NCBI GenBank assembly: GCA_002922725.1
Contig: PNEW01000013.1
Location: 1-33,879 of the forward strand
DNA from: Verrucomicrobia bacterium Opi.OSU.00C
GTDB lineage: Bacteria; Verrucomicrobiota; Verrucomicrobiia; Opitutales; PNEW01
Length of the DNA stretch: 33,879 bases
Direction: 5' to 3'
Both the position numbers and the translations under genes were made by a program. Below, one piece after another: positions 1-8,099 of the stretch (within the stretch, counting starts at the first letter, position 1; each line of letters opens with the position of its first letter). The notes under the pieces are model-generated. The model had not been told where the DNA came from, made no database searches, and worked only from the letters and a program-made list of their open reading frames with translations.

Positions 1-260
1 CGATCACTAAAGATAAATGACAAAACATTAAACCGTCGTGTTTGACTGATATCCCAGATGTCATCTGTTGGCCAATAAACAGCCGCAATTCCTTTAGAGA
101 TTTTACTGTGAAAAGTAAAACTCTGGGTATCGCGTGCTTGAACGAAATATACTTTCCTCTCATTTGTGTAATCGGGTTTTTTCACTTTTCTCTCCGGAAG
201 AGAACCTAAAGTAACGCTAACTCCTTTAATAGTTTCTGCTAAGTTTAAATCCCCTACACA
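1..260 (-). pseudogene. M16 metalloprotease fragment, inverted relative to its partner
   Basis: Read on the minus strand from about 260 down to 1, one open frame without stops encodes the start of a peptidase M16 C-terminal domain: VGDLNLAETIKGV, then LGSLPERK, then VYWPTDDIWD and FSD at the window edge. The VGD(F/L)(D/N) turn and the LG.LP.RK stretch are typical of this domain, which in M16 proteins forms the second, usually non-catalytic half of the clamp. The rest of the same kind of domain lies on the plus strand from about 252, so two parts of one gene meet head to head at 252-263. The catalytic HxxEH motif is not in the window. The fragment runs off the left edge and has no start or stop here. 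Confidence 0.7.
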
Positions 261-644
261 AAATTTGGATATTTAATGGGTTTAGCGATGACTACTCCAG
301 AAGAAGTAATGGCAATTGCTGATATAATTTTGGAAATTGGAAGTGAAATGCAAGATAGAGGAATAAATGCAGATGAACTGAAGCGATCGATCGAACCCTT
401 ACTTACAAGTCTTCGTGTACAAATGCGCAATAATAATTATTGGCTCAATACTGTTCTACTCAGTTCCCAGGAATACCCACAAAAATTGGATTGGGCACGA
501 AGTATAACTGCGGATTATAAATCAATTACCGTCGAAGAAATCAATCGACTGGCACATAAATTCCTAAAAAAAGAAAAAGCCTTAAGGGTATATGTGATCC
601 CCGCGAATCTGAAAGTATCAGCGAACCCAGTTCTGATTGATTAA
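252..644 (+). pseudogene. M16 metalloprotease, C-terminal fragment
   Basis: The open frame begins near 252 with PYTKFGYLMG and ends at a normal stop. It encodes the last roughly 130 residues of a zinc-protease-like (PqqL/M16B type) protein: ADIILEI, a helix with DELKRSIEPLLTSLR, NNYWLNT, and the closing KFLKKEKALRVYVIP. An ATG at 276 opens the clearest stretch, but homology continues upstream of it, so it is not the natural start. The N-terminal catalytic half and the middle of the C-terminal domain are missing; part of the missing sequence appears inverted at 1-260. Either the gene is truly rearranged or the join is an assembly or amplification chimera. Confidence 0.75.
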
Positions 645-880
645 ATGATGTGGCTGCCTTTCAGTGTAAGATTGTGGCATGCAATAATGGTAGGATAATA
701 AAAGTACTTTATCGAATAATATGTTTATATAATTGTATTTTAATCCATTCTTTCCCGCTTAGGGTCAAAATACATTCATTATTAGATGTAAACATTTGAC
801 TAAAATGTAATTAAAACTTTTAAATCTACTTTGCGTTAAAAAGTTTAACGTAAAAATTAACTCATTTTAAAAGGAAACCA
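645..880. promoter_or_regulatory. Spacer with possible promoter and hairpin upstream of the SPFH gene
   Basis: This 236-base AT-rich spacer has a TTGACT hexamer at 796-801 that could be a -35 box, with an AT-rich -10 region near 819-826. A perfect 7-bp inverted repeat with a 3-base loop follows at 834-850 (CGTTAAA, AAG, TTTAACG). It lies about 30 bases before the start codon of the SPFH gene and could be an operator or a leader hairpin. No open frame of note is seen. The promoter reading is weak because the -10 match is poor. Confidence 0.3.
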
Positions 881-1780
881 ATGCCAAAATATGCATGGCC
901 ATTAATCGTTATCGCAATCGCTGTTGGACTCTTGTTAATGTTTAGCAGCCGAGTTATTGTTACAGTACCAGCTGGTCATGTAGCAGTAGCGACATTATTC
1001 GGAGAAGTGGAACCTAAACCTTATAAAGAAGGATTACATTTTCCGGTAAACCCACTTCTTAAGTGGTATTTTTTTGATGCACGACAAAAGACTCTTAAAG
1101 ATCAGGCTAATGTTCCATCGCAGGACCAGCTTCAGACTAAAATCGATGTTAGCGTACAATTTCGTCTTGTTGGTGATATGGCTGCGCGAATACTAAAAGA
1201 TACAGGTTCATTTCAAGATGCAGTAAATGTGCACCTAGTACCTAAATTAAGGTCACTATTACGTGAACAAGGTAAATCGGTGGAACGGGCAGAAGATTTT
1301 TTTGCCGAAGAAACCCAAGAAAGGTTACAAATAGCCTTGGAGACTGATTTAAGTACTTATCTTTTAGATAAAGGGATTGATGCACAAGCAGTCCTTATTC
1401 GTGATATTACACTCCCCCCTTTTATTATTCGAGCAATTGAATCAAAGAAAGAACGGGAACAAGAAGTTGAAAAACAAAGAGCTGAACTTGAGCGATTCAG
1501 GACGGAACAACAACAGTTGATTGCATCAGCTGAGGCGAAACGAGAAGCAGCGGAACAGGAGGCTCTACAACGTAGGTTGCTAGCTGATGCCCAAGCTTAT
1601 GAAATTGGAAAAATCAACGAGGCTATATCGACGAATCCTGCTTACCTTCAACTTCAAGCCTTAGAGGCTTTAAAAAGCATTTCCAAGGATCCATCTTCTA
1701 AGTTATATTTTCTCAATGGAGATAGTCCACAGCCTTTGCCGTTGTTAAATATCGGTGATCCTTTAGGAGGTAAACAATAA
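881..1780 (+). CDS. SPFH/Band 7 (prohibitin-like) membrane protein
   Basis: This 299-residue protein has one N-terminal membrane segment (about residues 5-28). A Band 7/SPFH domain follows to about residue 195, with the typical opening VPAGHVAVATLFGEV and a downstream KIDVSVQFRL strand. Residues about 200-250 are charged and heptad-rich (EREQEVEKQRAELE, then AEAKREAAEQEALQRR) and should form a coiled coil. Family members build large oligomeric rings anchored in the inner membrane and often modulate FtsH-type proteases; that role is inferred here. The length suits prohibitin/HflC-like proteins. An AAAAGGA ribosome-binding site precedes the ATG, one of the few clear ones in this window. No hflK-like partner lies beside it, so it is probably a stand-alone prohibitin homologue. 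Confidence 0.85.
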   Translation: MPKYAWPLIVIAIAVGLLLMFSSRVIVTVPAGHVAVATLFGEVEPKPYKEGLHFPVNPLLKWYFFDARQKTLKDQANVPSQDQLQTKIDVSVQFRLVGDMAARILKDTGSFQDAVNVHLVPKLRSLLREQGKSVERAEDFFAEETQERLQIALETDLSTYLLDKGIDAQAVLIRDITLPPFIIRAIESKKEREQEVEKQRAELERFRTEQQQLIASAEAKREAAEQEALQRRLLADAQAYEIGKINEAISTNPAYLQLQALEALKSISKDPSSKLYFLNGDSPQPLPLLNIGDPLGGKQ

Positions 1781-1985
1781 GTTGTTCTGTTATCTTTTAA
1801 ATAAGATATACCACACAAATATAGAGCAGTTTTAAAAATTAGTTTGTTGCCTTTTTACTACAAGTATTAAGTACTCGCTGTGTAAAGTATTTTCAAGTTG
1901 CCCGGTTATTGACTGGGGAAATGTGATTCAATTATTTATAACTATCTTGTTTATGGTAAGTTTAACATGAATCAATTTTAGACTA
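1781..1985. other. Intergenic spacer before sufS
   Basis: This 205-base spacer lies between the SPFH gene and sufS. I see no convincing terminator, promoter or open frame. There is no clear ribosome-binding site before the sufS ATG, and no sufBCD scaffold genes are adjacent. Confidence 0.4.
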
Positions 1986-3252
1986 ATGCCCGCTGAAATA
2001 AAGAAAACCTCATTTTCAACCAAACCATTTAGTGGTTTTGATATTGAAAGAATACGTGGTGATTTTCCTATCCTCAATTTACGGATAGGAGATCATCCAC
2101 TTGTCTACTTGGACAATGCCGCGACAACACAGAAACCAAAGGTGCTTATTGAATATTTAAACAAATTTTATAGTGAACAAAATGCTAATATTCACCGTGG
2201 GGTCTATTTTCTTAGTGAAAAAGCTACTGATGCTTTTGAAAGATCTCGCATCCGAATAGCCAATTTCATTAATGCATCCGATGACCGTGAAATAGTATTT
2301 CTCCGAGGAACTACTGAAGCAATTAATTTAGTCGCTCAGTCTTTTGGACGTCGTTTTATAAAGAAAGATGATGAAGTTATTATCTCTATTCTTGAGCATC
2401 ATGCAAATATTGTCCCTTGGCAGATTATATGCGAACTGATGGGTGCTAAGCTCAAGATAATACCTATGGATGATCGGGGAGTACTTGATTTAGAAGCCTA
2501 TGAAAAGATGCTCAATGATCGTACTAGGATAGTTGCTATCACCCATATTTCAAATGCTATTGGAACAGTAAACCCTGTTAAAGAAATGATTGAAAAGGCA
2601 CATCAATGGGATATCCCTGTTTTAATCGATGGTGCACAATCTATTCCTCATTTCCCTATTAATGTTAGTACAATGGATTGTGATTTTTTTGTATTCTCGG
2701 GACACAAAATATTCGGACCGACAGGAGTCGGCGTTCTTTATGGTAAAGAAAAATGGTTACGTGAAATGCCACCTTATCAAGGGGGAGGTGAAATGATAAA
2801 TACGGTAACAATGGAAAAAAAGTACTTTTAAAGATATCCCATATAAATTTGAAGCAGGGACACCAGATATTAGTGGGGTAATTGGGTTATCTGTAGCGAT
2901 TGATTACTTTGAAGGTTTAGATATTGAAGCTATACAAGTTCACGAAATTGATCTTTTGAATTATGGGACAGAAGTTTTGGAGCAAGTTAGTGGGTTAAAA
3001 ATTATTGGAAATGCACCTGAAAAATCAAATGTCTTATCTTTTGTTTTAGCAGATATACACCCTCATGACATAGGGACTTTTCTTGATAGCGATGGGATTT
3101 CTGTTCGCACCGGTCACCATTGTGCACAACCACTGATGAAACGTCTCTCTGTTTCAGCCACAGCAAGGGCTTCATTAAGTTTTTATAATACACGGGAAGA
3201 GATTGATAAATTAAAGGATAGTCTACTTAAAATCAAAAATTTTTTTAATTAA
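1986..3252 (+). CDS. sufS: Cysteine desulfurase SufS, interrupted by an A7 frameshift
   Basis: SufS is the PLP enzyme that takes sulfur from cysteine for iron-sulfur cluster assembly. The first frame carries YLDNAATT, the EHHAN motif (H138-H139) and the PLP lysine K241 in FSGHKIFGPTGVG. It then stops just after a run of seven A (2815-2821). Dropping one A makes the next frame continue with STFKDIPYKFEAGTPDISG, giving a protein of about 421 residues, normal for SufS. The catalytic cysteine (C379 of the repaired protein, in RTGHHCAQP) lies after the break, so the upstream piece alone could not work. The restored stop overlaps the sufU ATG by one base (TAATG), showing tight coupling with the partner gene. 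Both halves look fully conserved, so decay is unlikely. Confidence 0.9.
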
Positions 3253-3701
3253 TGAATGAATTAACAGAGCTTTATCAAGAAATCATTCTCGATCACAATA
3301 AACGACCACGTAACTACTATTTAATTGAGGATGCAACTCATAGTGCAGAAGGGCATAATCCTCTTTGTGGCGATGAGATTTCAGTTTCTTTGCGCTTGAA
3401 CGGTGACCAAATAGAAGATATTTCTTTTCAAGGTGAAGGCTGCGCAATTTCAAAAGGTTCCGCCTCTTTGATGACAACGCTAATAAAAGGTAAATCACTA
3501 AAAATGGCAAAAGCAGAATCTTCTATTATCAAGCAAATGCTTACATCTTCTGAAGAATCAGAAATCTCAATTGAAGAAATAGGAGATATAATAGCTTTAT
3601 CTGGAGTTCGCCGTTTTCCAGTACGTATTAAATGTGCAACTCTAGCCTGGCACACTTTTGAGGCTGCTCTCAATGGTGACGAGAAGACAACGACCGAATA
3701 A
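3252..3701 (+). CDS. sufU: SufU-type Fe-S sulfur-transfer protein
   Basis: This 149-residue IscU/NifU-N-fold protein follows sufS with a one-base overlap. The zinc/sulfur ligands C39 and D41 (NPLCGDE), C64 (GEGCAIS) and C128 (RIKCATLAW) are present. The extra segment before the last cysteine (GDIIALSGVRRFPVRIKC) is the insertion that separates SufU from IscU. SufU exchanges its zinc ligand with SufS and accepts the persulfide sulfur, so the pairing with sufS is the expected one. The C-terminal tail after residue 140 is short and hydrophilic. Confidence 0.95.
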   Translation: MNELTELYQEIILDHNKRPRNYYLIEDATHSAEGHNPLCGDEISVSLRLNGDQIEDISFQGEGCAISKGSASLMTTLIKGKSLKMAKAESSIIKQMLTSSEESEISIEEIGDIIALSGVRRFPVRIKCATLAWHTFEAALNGDEKTTTE

Positions 3702-3707
3702 TCATAT

Positions 3708-4199
3708 TTGATTGTAATATATTTCTGGATTTTTAAGTTTTTGAATATAAAAGTTAAAGAATTATTTCCTGTTATCCCAGTATTTGCAGGACTGAATAGT
3801 GATGCATTAAACTCTCTCATTGAGAGAGTGCGGGTATTTGACTATTCGCCAGGTGATATTATTATATCTGAAGGGACTTTGGGAGACACACTGTATGTTG
3901 TTGCTGAGGGTGCTGTTGAGGTAGTTAAGAATCTAGACTTAGCGAATGAGAGGGTGATCGCTACCTTGGATGTAAAAGAAACATTTGGTGAGATGTGTAT
4001 AATTGAGCCCGTGGCACGATCAGCATCGGTTCGCGCTCTAACTGAACCAACATTACTTTATGCATTACACAGCTCAGATCTTTACCGTCTTTACAAGGTT
4101 AATCCTGAACAATTTTCTATTTTAATTCTTAATATTGCGCGCGATATTTGCAGACGATTAAGACAAGTAGATGAACTGTATACAGTTAAGGTTGTTTAG
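3708..4199 (+). CDS. Cyclic-nucleotide-binding-domain protein without DNA-binding domain
   Basis: The gene starts six bases after sufU, most likely at a TTG (3708, or 3741 in the same frame), so it is probably in the same transcript. It encodes one Crp-like cNMP-binding domain: FAGLNSDALNSLI, PGDIIISEGTLGDTLYVVAEGAVEV, then FGEMCIIEPVARSASVRALTEPTLL, which holds the phosphate-binding cassette position. After the beta barrel there is only a helical tail (ILILNIARDICRRLRQVDELY) and no helix-turn-helix, so it is not a Crp-type transcription factor. Such single-domain proteins are usually regulatory subunits or sensors with unknown partners. A perfect 19-base palindrome (3811-3829) lies inside the coding sequence. 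Confidence 0.85.
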   Translation: MIVIYFWIFKFLNIKVKELFPVIPVFAGLNSDALNSLIERVRVFDYSPGDIIISEGTLGDTLYVVAEGAVEVVKNLDLANERVIATLDVKETFGEMCIIEPVARSASVRALTEPTLLYALHSSDLYRLYKVNPEQFSILILNIARDICRRLRQVDELYTVKVV

Positions 4200-4228
4200 G
4201 GTATTATATCATTTATAATATTCTATTT

Positions 4229-4783
4229 ATGTTCTTAATTCACCTTTTTTATTTCGCTTTAACCGGTATCGGTCTTGGGTTAGTTTTTTTTTGGCGGAGA
4301 AACGAATTAAACTTATTTGATCCCTTGGGATTCTCCATCGAAGGTTCCCTGATATTTTCAACTCTCACTGTTGCAATAATTTTTACTGTGCACTTCTTGT
4401 CCCGTTGGTCCGTGGGACATTGGTCATCGCTTAAGCAAAGTGCCCACGAACTAAATTGTTGGATCGGTGAAATGAAAAATATTCAAATACTTATTATTTC
4501 TTTAGCTAGTGGAGTCGGAGAGGAGATAATATTTAGAGGGTGGTTATTAAATGAAATAGGCCTAATCTCCTCTTCATTGGTGTTTGGGGTTGTTCACTGG
4601 CCACCAAATAAGCACTGGCGGTTTTGGCCTTTTTTTGCATTTAGTATGGGGATGATTCTCGGTTTACTTTGTATCTGGTCTAATACTTTGATTTACGCGA
4701 TTGTTGTTCATGTTGGTATAAATTTATTAAACCTTCGCTTATTACCAAAAATTGTTAATTCTGGAGAGTACGACAAGAGATAA
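4229..4783 (+). CDS. CPBP-family intramembrane metalloprotease
   Basis: This 184-residue polytopic membrane protein has several hydrophobic segments. The CPBP (CAAX protease/bacteriocin-processing, Abi) motifs are present: EEIIFRG (E98, E99, R103), a conserved histidine in FGVVHW (H123), and HVGIN (H161, N165). These residues form the glutamate/histidine catalytic site of the Rce1-like fold. The substrate is unknown. It is shorter than many family members, with only short loops before the first motif. It follows the cNMP-domain gene by 29 bases, so co-transcription is possible, and it converges on the MFS gene at 4824. Confidence 0.9.
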   Translation: MFLIHLFYFALTGIGLGLVFFWRRNELNLFDPLGFSIEGSLIFSTLTVAIIFTVHFLSRWSVGHWSSLKQSAHELNCWIGEMKNIQILIISLASGVGEEIIFRGWLLNEIGLISSSLVFGVVHWPPNKHWRFWPFFAFSMGMILGLLCIWSNTLIYAIVVHVGINLLNLRLLPKIVNSGEYDKR

Positions 4784-4823
4784 TTTTCATCAAAAAGTGA
4801 AATCTAAAATTATTGATTATACT

Positions 4824-6188
4824 TTACCTATTTTTAGCTTGAATAAACTTGTGTTGAGGATTTTCAATCCAGAATCCACCAATTGCTATGGCGAAAGGTA
4901 TAAAAATTGAAAAGATGAAGATGGGTTCATATTGACCTAGATATTGTTTAGAGAGGCTAAAAATAAAAGGTCCAAGTGAACTGCTAATAACTGTAATAGA
5001 ACCTGATAAACCGGCTATGACTCCTAAGTGGAAACGCCCATAGTAACGCGGCCAGGAAACACCGTTTAAAACTTGCCAACAGCCTGTGGGAATACCAATT
5101 CCTAAAATAATAAAAACCTTTCCTATTATAGAAGGCATAATGAGCATTCCAGCTGGAGCTATAGCACTAGCAGCAGCCATTAAAATAAGAACATATTTAA
5201 GTCGGGTTTTATCGGCTAACCAACCCGTGATAAAATTTGTGATGACACCGACGATAGCCATAGGGATAAACAGATTCAATGTCATAGCTTTGCTTAATCC
5301 AAGTTCTCCACCAATTGAAATGACATGAAAGGTATACCCAGTGGTGAACATTGCGCTGAAAGCAAAGTTTATATTGAGGAGCCAGAATGAATAGGTTCTG
5401 ATCGCCTGTTCCAGAGTGAATTCATGTACAGTCACCCTATCTGAGTTTTTAATAGGATCTTCTTTAACCGGAGGGAGTTCACCATCCATAAAAAGACCAC
5501 ATTCTTCGGGGTTATCTCGAAATAAAATCCACGCAATAAGAGCACTACCGAAGATGAGTAATAAGCCTAAGATTAACCACGCCCCACGCCACCCACACCA
5601 TTCGATAAGAGCATTAAAAACTTTGGGTGTAATAGTAAAGGCGAATGTAGATAACGTTCCGCTGATTGCCATGATCAGACCTCGTTTTTTATCAAACCAT
5701 TTTCCCATAATATTTTGTGACATAACCCAAAGGAATCCTTGGGCAATTAAGCGGATTAAGAAAAATCCAATTAATACAGTGATAAAGGAAGCGCTCCACC
5801 GATTAATCATAACAATGTTAATGCTAATGAAAGCTGCAATACGGTCTGATTGACTTAATAAAATAAGAGAAAATCCCATACTAATTAAGGCAAAGAAAAT
5901 GCATTTTCTTCCGCCATATCGATCATATAGTTTGCCGGACCAGGGTAGGAGTAGTCCTCCAAGAAGAGTTCCAAGGAAATAGGCGAAGCTTAAATGAACA
6001 CGAGTCAAGCCAAGATGAATTATGAGGTGATCTATAAATACACTTACTCCACTGGTTTGTCCTGGCATCGATGAAATAAAAGAAAGTGTTCCTACTCCAA
6101 CAATTAACCAACCGTAAAAAAATGGCATCCGTGCGGGCGATAAAGGAAAATTAGGTGCCCAAAAGTTTGAACCTTTACTTTTCATCAA
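4824..6188 (-). CDS. MFS transporter, oxalate/formate antiporter-like (MCT type)
   Basis: This 454-residue protein has about twelve hydrophobic segments and a hydrophilic central loop (around DGELPPVKEDP). The loop after the second helix carries a major-facilitator motif A (GKLYDRYGGRK), repeated in the second half (GWLADKTRLKY). The opening FYGWLIVGVGTLSFI and the general layout resemble the monocarboxylate/oxalate-formate (OFA, MCT) group, so the substrate is probably a small organic acid; this is inference. There is no clear ribosome-binding site. It is transcribed alone and convergently with the CPBP gene. No adjacent enzyme points to a substrate. Confidence 0.85.
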   Translation of the reverse strand: MMKSKGSNFWAPNFPLSPARMPFFYGWLIVGVGTLSFISSMPGQTSGVSVFIDHLIIHLGLTRVHLSFAYFLGTLLGGLLLPWSGKLYDRYGGRKCIFFALISMGFSLILLSQSDRIAAFISINIVMINRWSASFITVLIGFFLIRLIAQGFLWVMSQNIMGKWFDKKRGLIMAISGTLSTFAFTITPKVFNALIEWCGWRGAWLILGLLLIFGSALIAWILFRDNPEECGLFMDGELPPVKEDPIKNSDRVTVHEFTLEQAIRTYSFWLLNINFAFSAMFTTGYTFHVISIGGELGLSKAMTLNLFIPMAIVGVITNFITGWLADKTRLKYVLILMAAASAIAPAGMLIMPSIIGKVFIILGIGIPTGCWQVLNGVSWPRYYGRFHLGVIAGLSGSITVISSSLGPFIFSLSKQYLGQYEPIFIFSIFIPFAIAIGGFWIENPQHKFIQAKNR

Positions 6189-6446
6189 GATTTATCTGGA
6201 TCATTTTTATTAATAGAAGCTATATTAATTGGTGTTGCGTGCTAATAAAAAATTTGAATAGTCAATATCCAAATATTGAGGATAAATAATAAATAAGGCT
6301 CAACTGATACAAAAATAAATTTAGAACGATAGGACTGCGCACTAAATACGCTGCAGCAATTAGCAGACAAGCATTTTCACAACAATCGTATAAATGTAAC
6401 TATTACTTAATAATAGTAAATTTTAATTTCAAATTACCCTTTTATT
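6189..6446. other. Divergent intergenic region between MFS and Lrp-type genes
   Basis: This 258-base AT-rich spacer lies between divergently transcribed genes and must contain both promoters. The Lrp-type regulator next to it could bind here, but I see no strong repeated operator. No open frame or RNA gene was recognised. Confidence 0.3.
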
Positions 6447-6929
6447 ATGAATAAAATTTTAAAATTGATTACTGAAGATGAGAGTCTTTCTCCCGATCAA
6501 ATAGGAGAAATTCTTGGAATGAATAAAAATGATGTAGAAAAGGAATTGATCAAACTTAAGGATGACAATATCTTATTAGGTTGGAGGCCGATCCTAAATC
6601 AAGAGGCCCTAGGACAAGAATTTGTACGTGCAGTTATTGAAGTGAAAATAAGCCCGGAGCGTGAAGATGGGTTTGATCGTGTTTCTAAACGAATAAGTCA
6701 ATTTAATGAAGTAGAATCATGTTACTTGATGTCAGGAGGCTATGACTTACTGGTTGTTGTCAAAGGAGATACTTTACATAAAGTAGCTGCATTTGTATCA
6801 GAAAAATTAGCTACACTCTCTGGGGTCTTATCGACAGGAACTCATTTTTTATTGAGAGCTTATAAAGAACAAGGTTACTATCTTGGGGATAAAGGGCAAG
6901 GTAGTGATAAACCTGCCATTACTCCGTAA
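6447..6929 (+). CDS. Lrp/AsnC-family transcriptional regulator
   Basis: The 160-residue protein begins with a winged helix-turn-helix (LSPDQIGEILGMNKNDVEKELIKLKDD in two stretches). From about residue 65 it has the RAM/AsnC ligand-binding domain (FVRAVIEVKISPERE, VESCYLMSGGYDLLVVVKGDTL). Lrp/AsnC proteins form octamers or higher oligomers and respond to amino acids. Its stop codon overlaps the start of the following aminotransferase gene (TAATG), so regulator and enzyme are co-translated. This supports a role in sensing the amino acid that the enzyme handles. No ribosome-binding site is visible. Confidence 0.92.
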   Translation: MNKILKLITEDESLSPDQIGEILGMNKNDVEKELIKLKDDNILLGWRPILNQEALGQEFVRAVIEVKISPEREDGFDRVSKRISQFNEVESCYLMSGGYDLLVVVKGDTLHKVAAFVSEKLATLSGVLSTGTHFLLRAYKEQGYYLGDKGQGSDKPAITP

Positions 6930-8098
6930 TGAACCAGGGTAGTTCAAAATATATAGCGAATCATATCAAAGAGTTGCCTCGTTCGGGAATTCGCGACTTT
7001 TTTGCAATTGTTTCACAAGTACCCGATGCTATTTCACTTGGAATCGGAGAACCTGACTTTATTTCCCCATGGCATGTACGTGAAGCTGCAATTTTTGCCC
7101 TCGAACAAGGCAAAACAAGCTATACTGATAATTTAGGCCTGATTGAGTTGAGGATAGCAATTGTTAAATATCTTGAATCAAATTTTGGTATAACTTATAA
7201 TCCACACGATGAAGTTTTGGTTACAACCGGTGTATCTGAAGCTTTAGATGTAACTTTGCGGGCGATTATAAATCCGGGCGACAAGATATTATATCATGAA
7301 CCTAGTTATGTTTCTTATCACCCTAGTGTAACATTGGCCCATGGTGAAGCTATTTCAGTTCCGACGTGTTCAAAAAATAATTTTAAGCTTGAACCTAAAT
7401 CTTTGATAAATGCATGGCAACCAGGTTGTAAAGCTCTCCTCCTTAATTTTCCTACTAATCCAACAGGCGGGACAATTGATCATGAGAAACTAGTTGAGAT
7501 TGCGCGATTTGTGGTAGATAAAGACCTCCTTGTTATTAGTGATGAAATATATGCTGAACTTACTTTCGAAGGTAAACATAGAAGCATTGCTTCACTCCCC
7601 GGAATGAAAAACCGTACTGTACTTCTTCACGGAGTTTCTAAAGCTTTTGCGATGACAGGCTTTAGGTTAGGTTACGTTTGTGCCACACCCGCGCTAATTG
7701 AAGCTATGACGAAAGTACACCAGTATAGTATGATGTGCGCACCCATTTTAAGCCAAACTGCTGCAATTGAAGCTCTAAATAACGGAGGGGATAGTGTTCA
7801 ACGAATGTTTGAGCAATACTTGCGGCGTCGCGAATACATGGTTCGTCGGTTCAATGAAATCGGATTACCCTGCTATTATCCTGAGGGTACTTTTTATACC
7901 TTTCCCAATGTTCAATCAACGGGTTTAACCGAAATCGAATTTTCGCATCGTCTTCTCCGTGATCAAAAGGTCGCAGTCGTTCCCGGCACCGCATTTGGTG
8001 AAAAAGGAAAAGGGCATATTCGTACTAGCTTCTCATCAAGTTATGAGCATATTATCGAAGCTACTGATCGAATAGAGCAGTTTGTCGGGAACCTATGA
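6929..8098 (+). CDS. PLP-dependent aminotransferase, class I (aspartate/aromatic type)
   Basis: This 389-residue fold-type I aminotransferase shows the family landmarks in order. These are ISLGIGEPDF near the N-terminus, LLLNFPTNPTGG, VISDEIYAELTF with the PLP-contacting Asp and Tyr, and the Schiff-base lysine in HGVSKAFAMTGFRLGY. A substrate-binding arginine lies near the C-terminus in GHIRTSFSSSYE. It resembles PatA/AspC-like enzymes commonly annotated as aspartate or N-acetyl-diaminopimelate aminotransferases; the substrate cannot be fixed from sequence. It is coupled to the upstream Lrp-type gene, and the der start codon lies one base after its stop. Confidence 0.92.
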   Translation: MNQGSSKYIANHIKELPRSGIRDFFAIVSQVPDAISLGIGEPDFISPWHVREAAIFALEQGKTSYTDNLGLIELRIAIVKYLESNFGITYNPHDEVLVTTGVSEALDVTLRAIINPGDKILYHEPSYVSYHPSVTLAHGEAISVPTCSKNNFKLEPKSLINAWQPGCKALLLNFPTNPTGGTIDHEKLVEIARFVVDKDLLVISDEIYAELTFEGKHRSIASLPGMKNRTVLLHGVSKAFAMTGFRLGYVCATPALIEAMTKVHQYSMMCAPILSQTAAIEALNNGGDSVQRMFEQYLRRREYMVRRFNEIGLPCYYPEGTFYTFPNVQSTGLTEIEFSHRLLRDQKVAVVPGTAFGEKGKGHIRTSFSSSYEHIIEATDRIEQFVGNL

Positions 8099-8099
8099 A

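Noticed and set aside
3283-3820. Minus-strand open frames opposite sufU
   Set aside because: They lie over a certain SufU frame and have no protein-family character.
5086-5853. Plus-strand open frames opposite the MFS gene
   Set aside because: They are the complement of a clearly conserved transporter and show no domain pattern.
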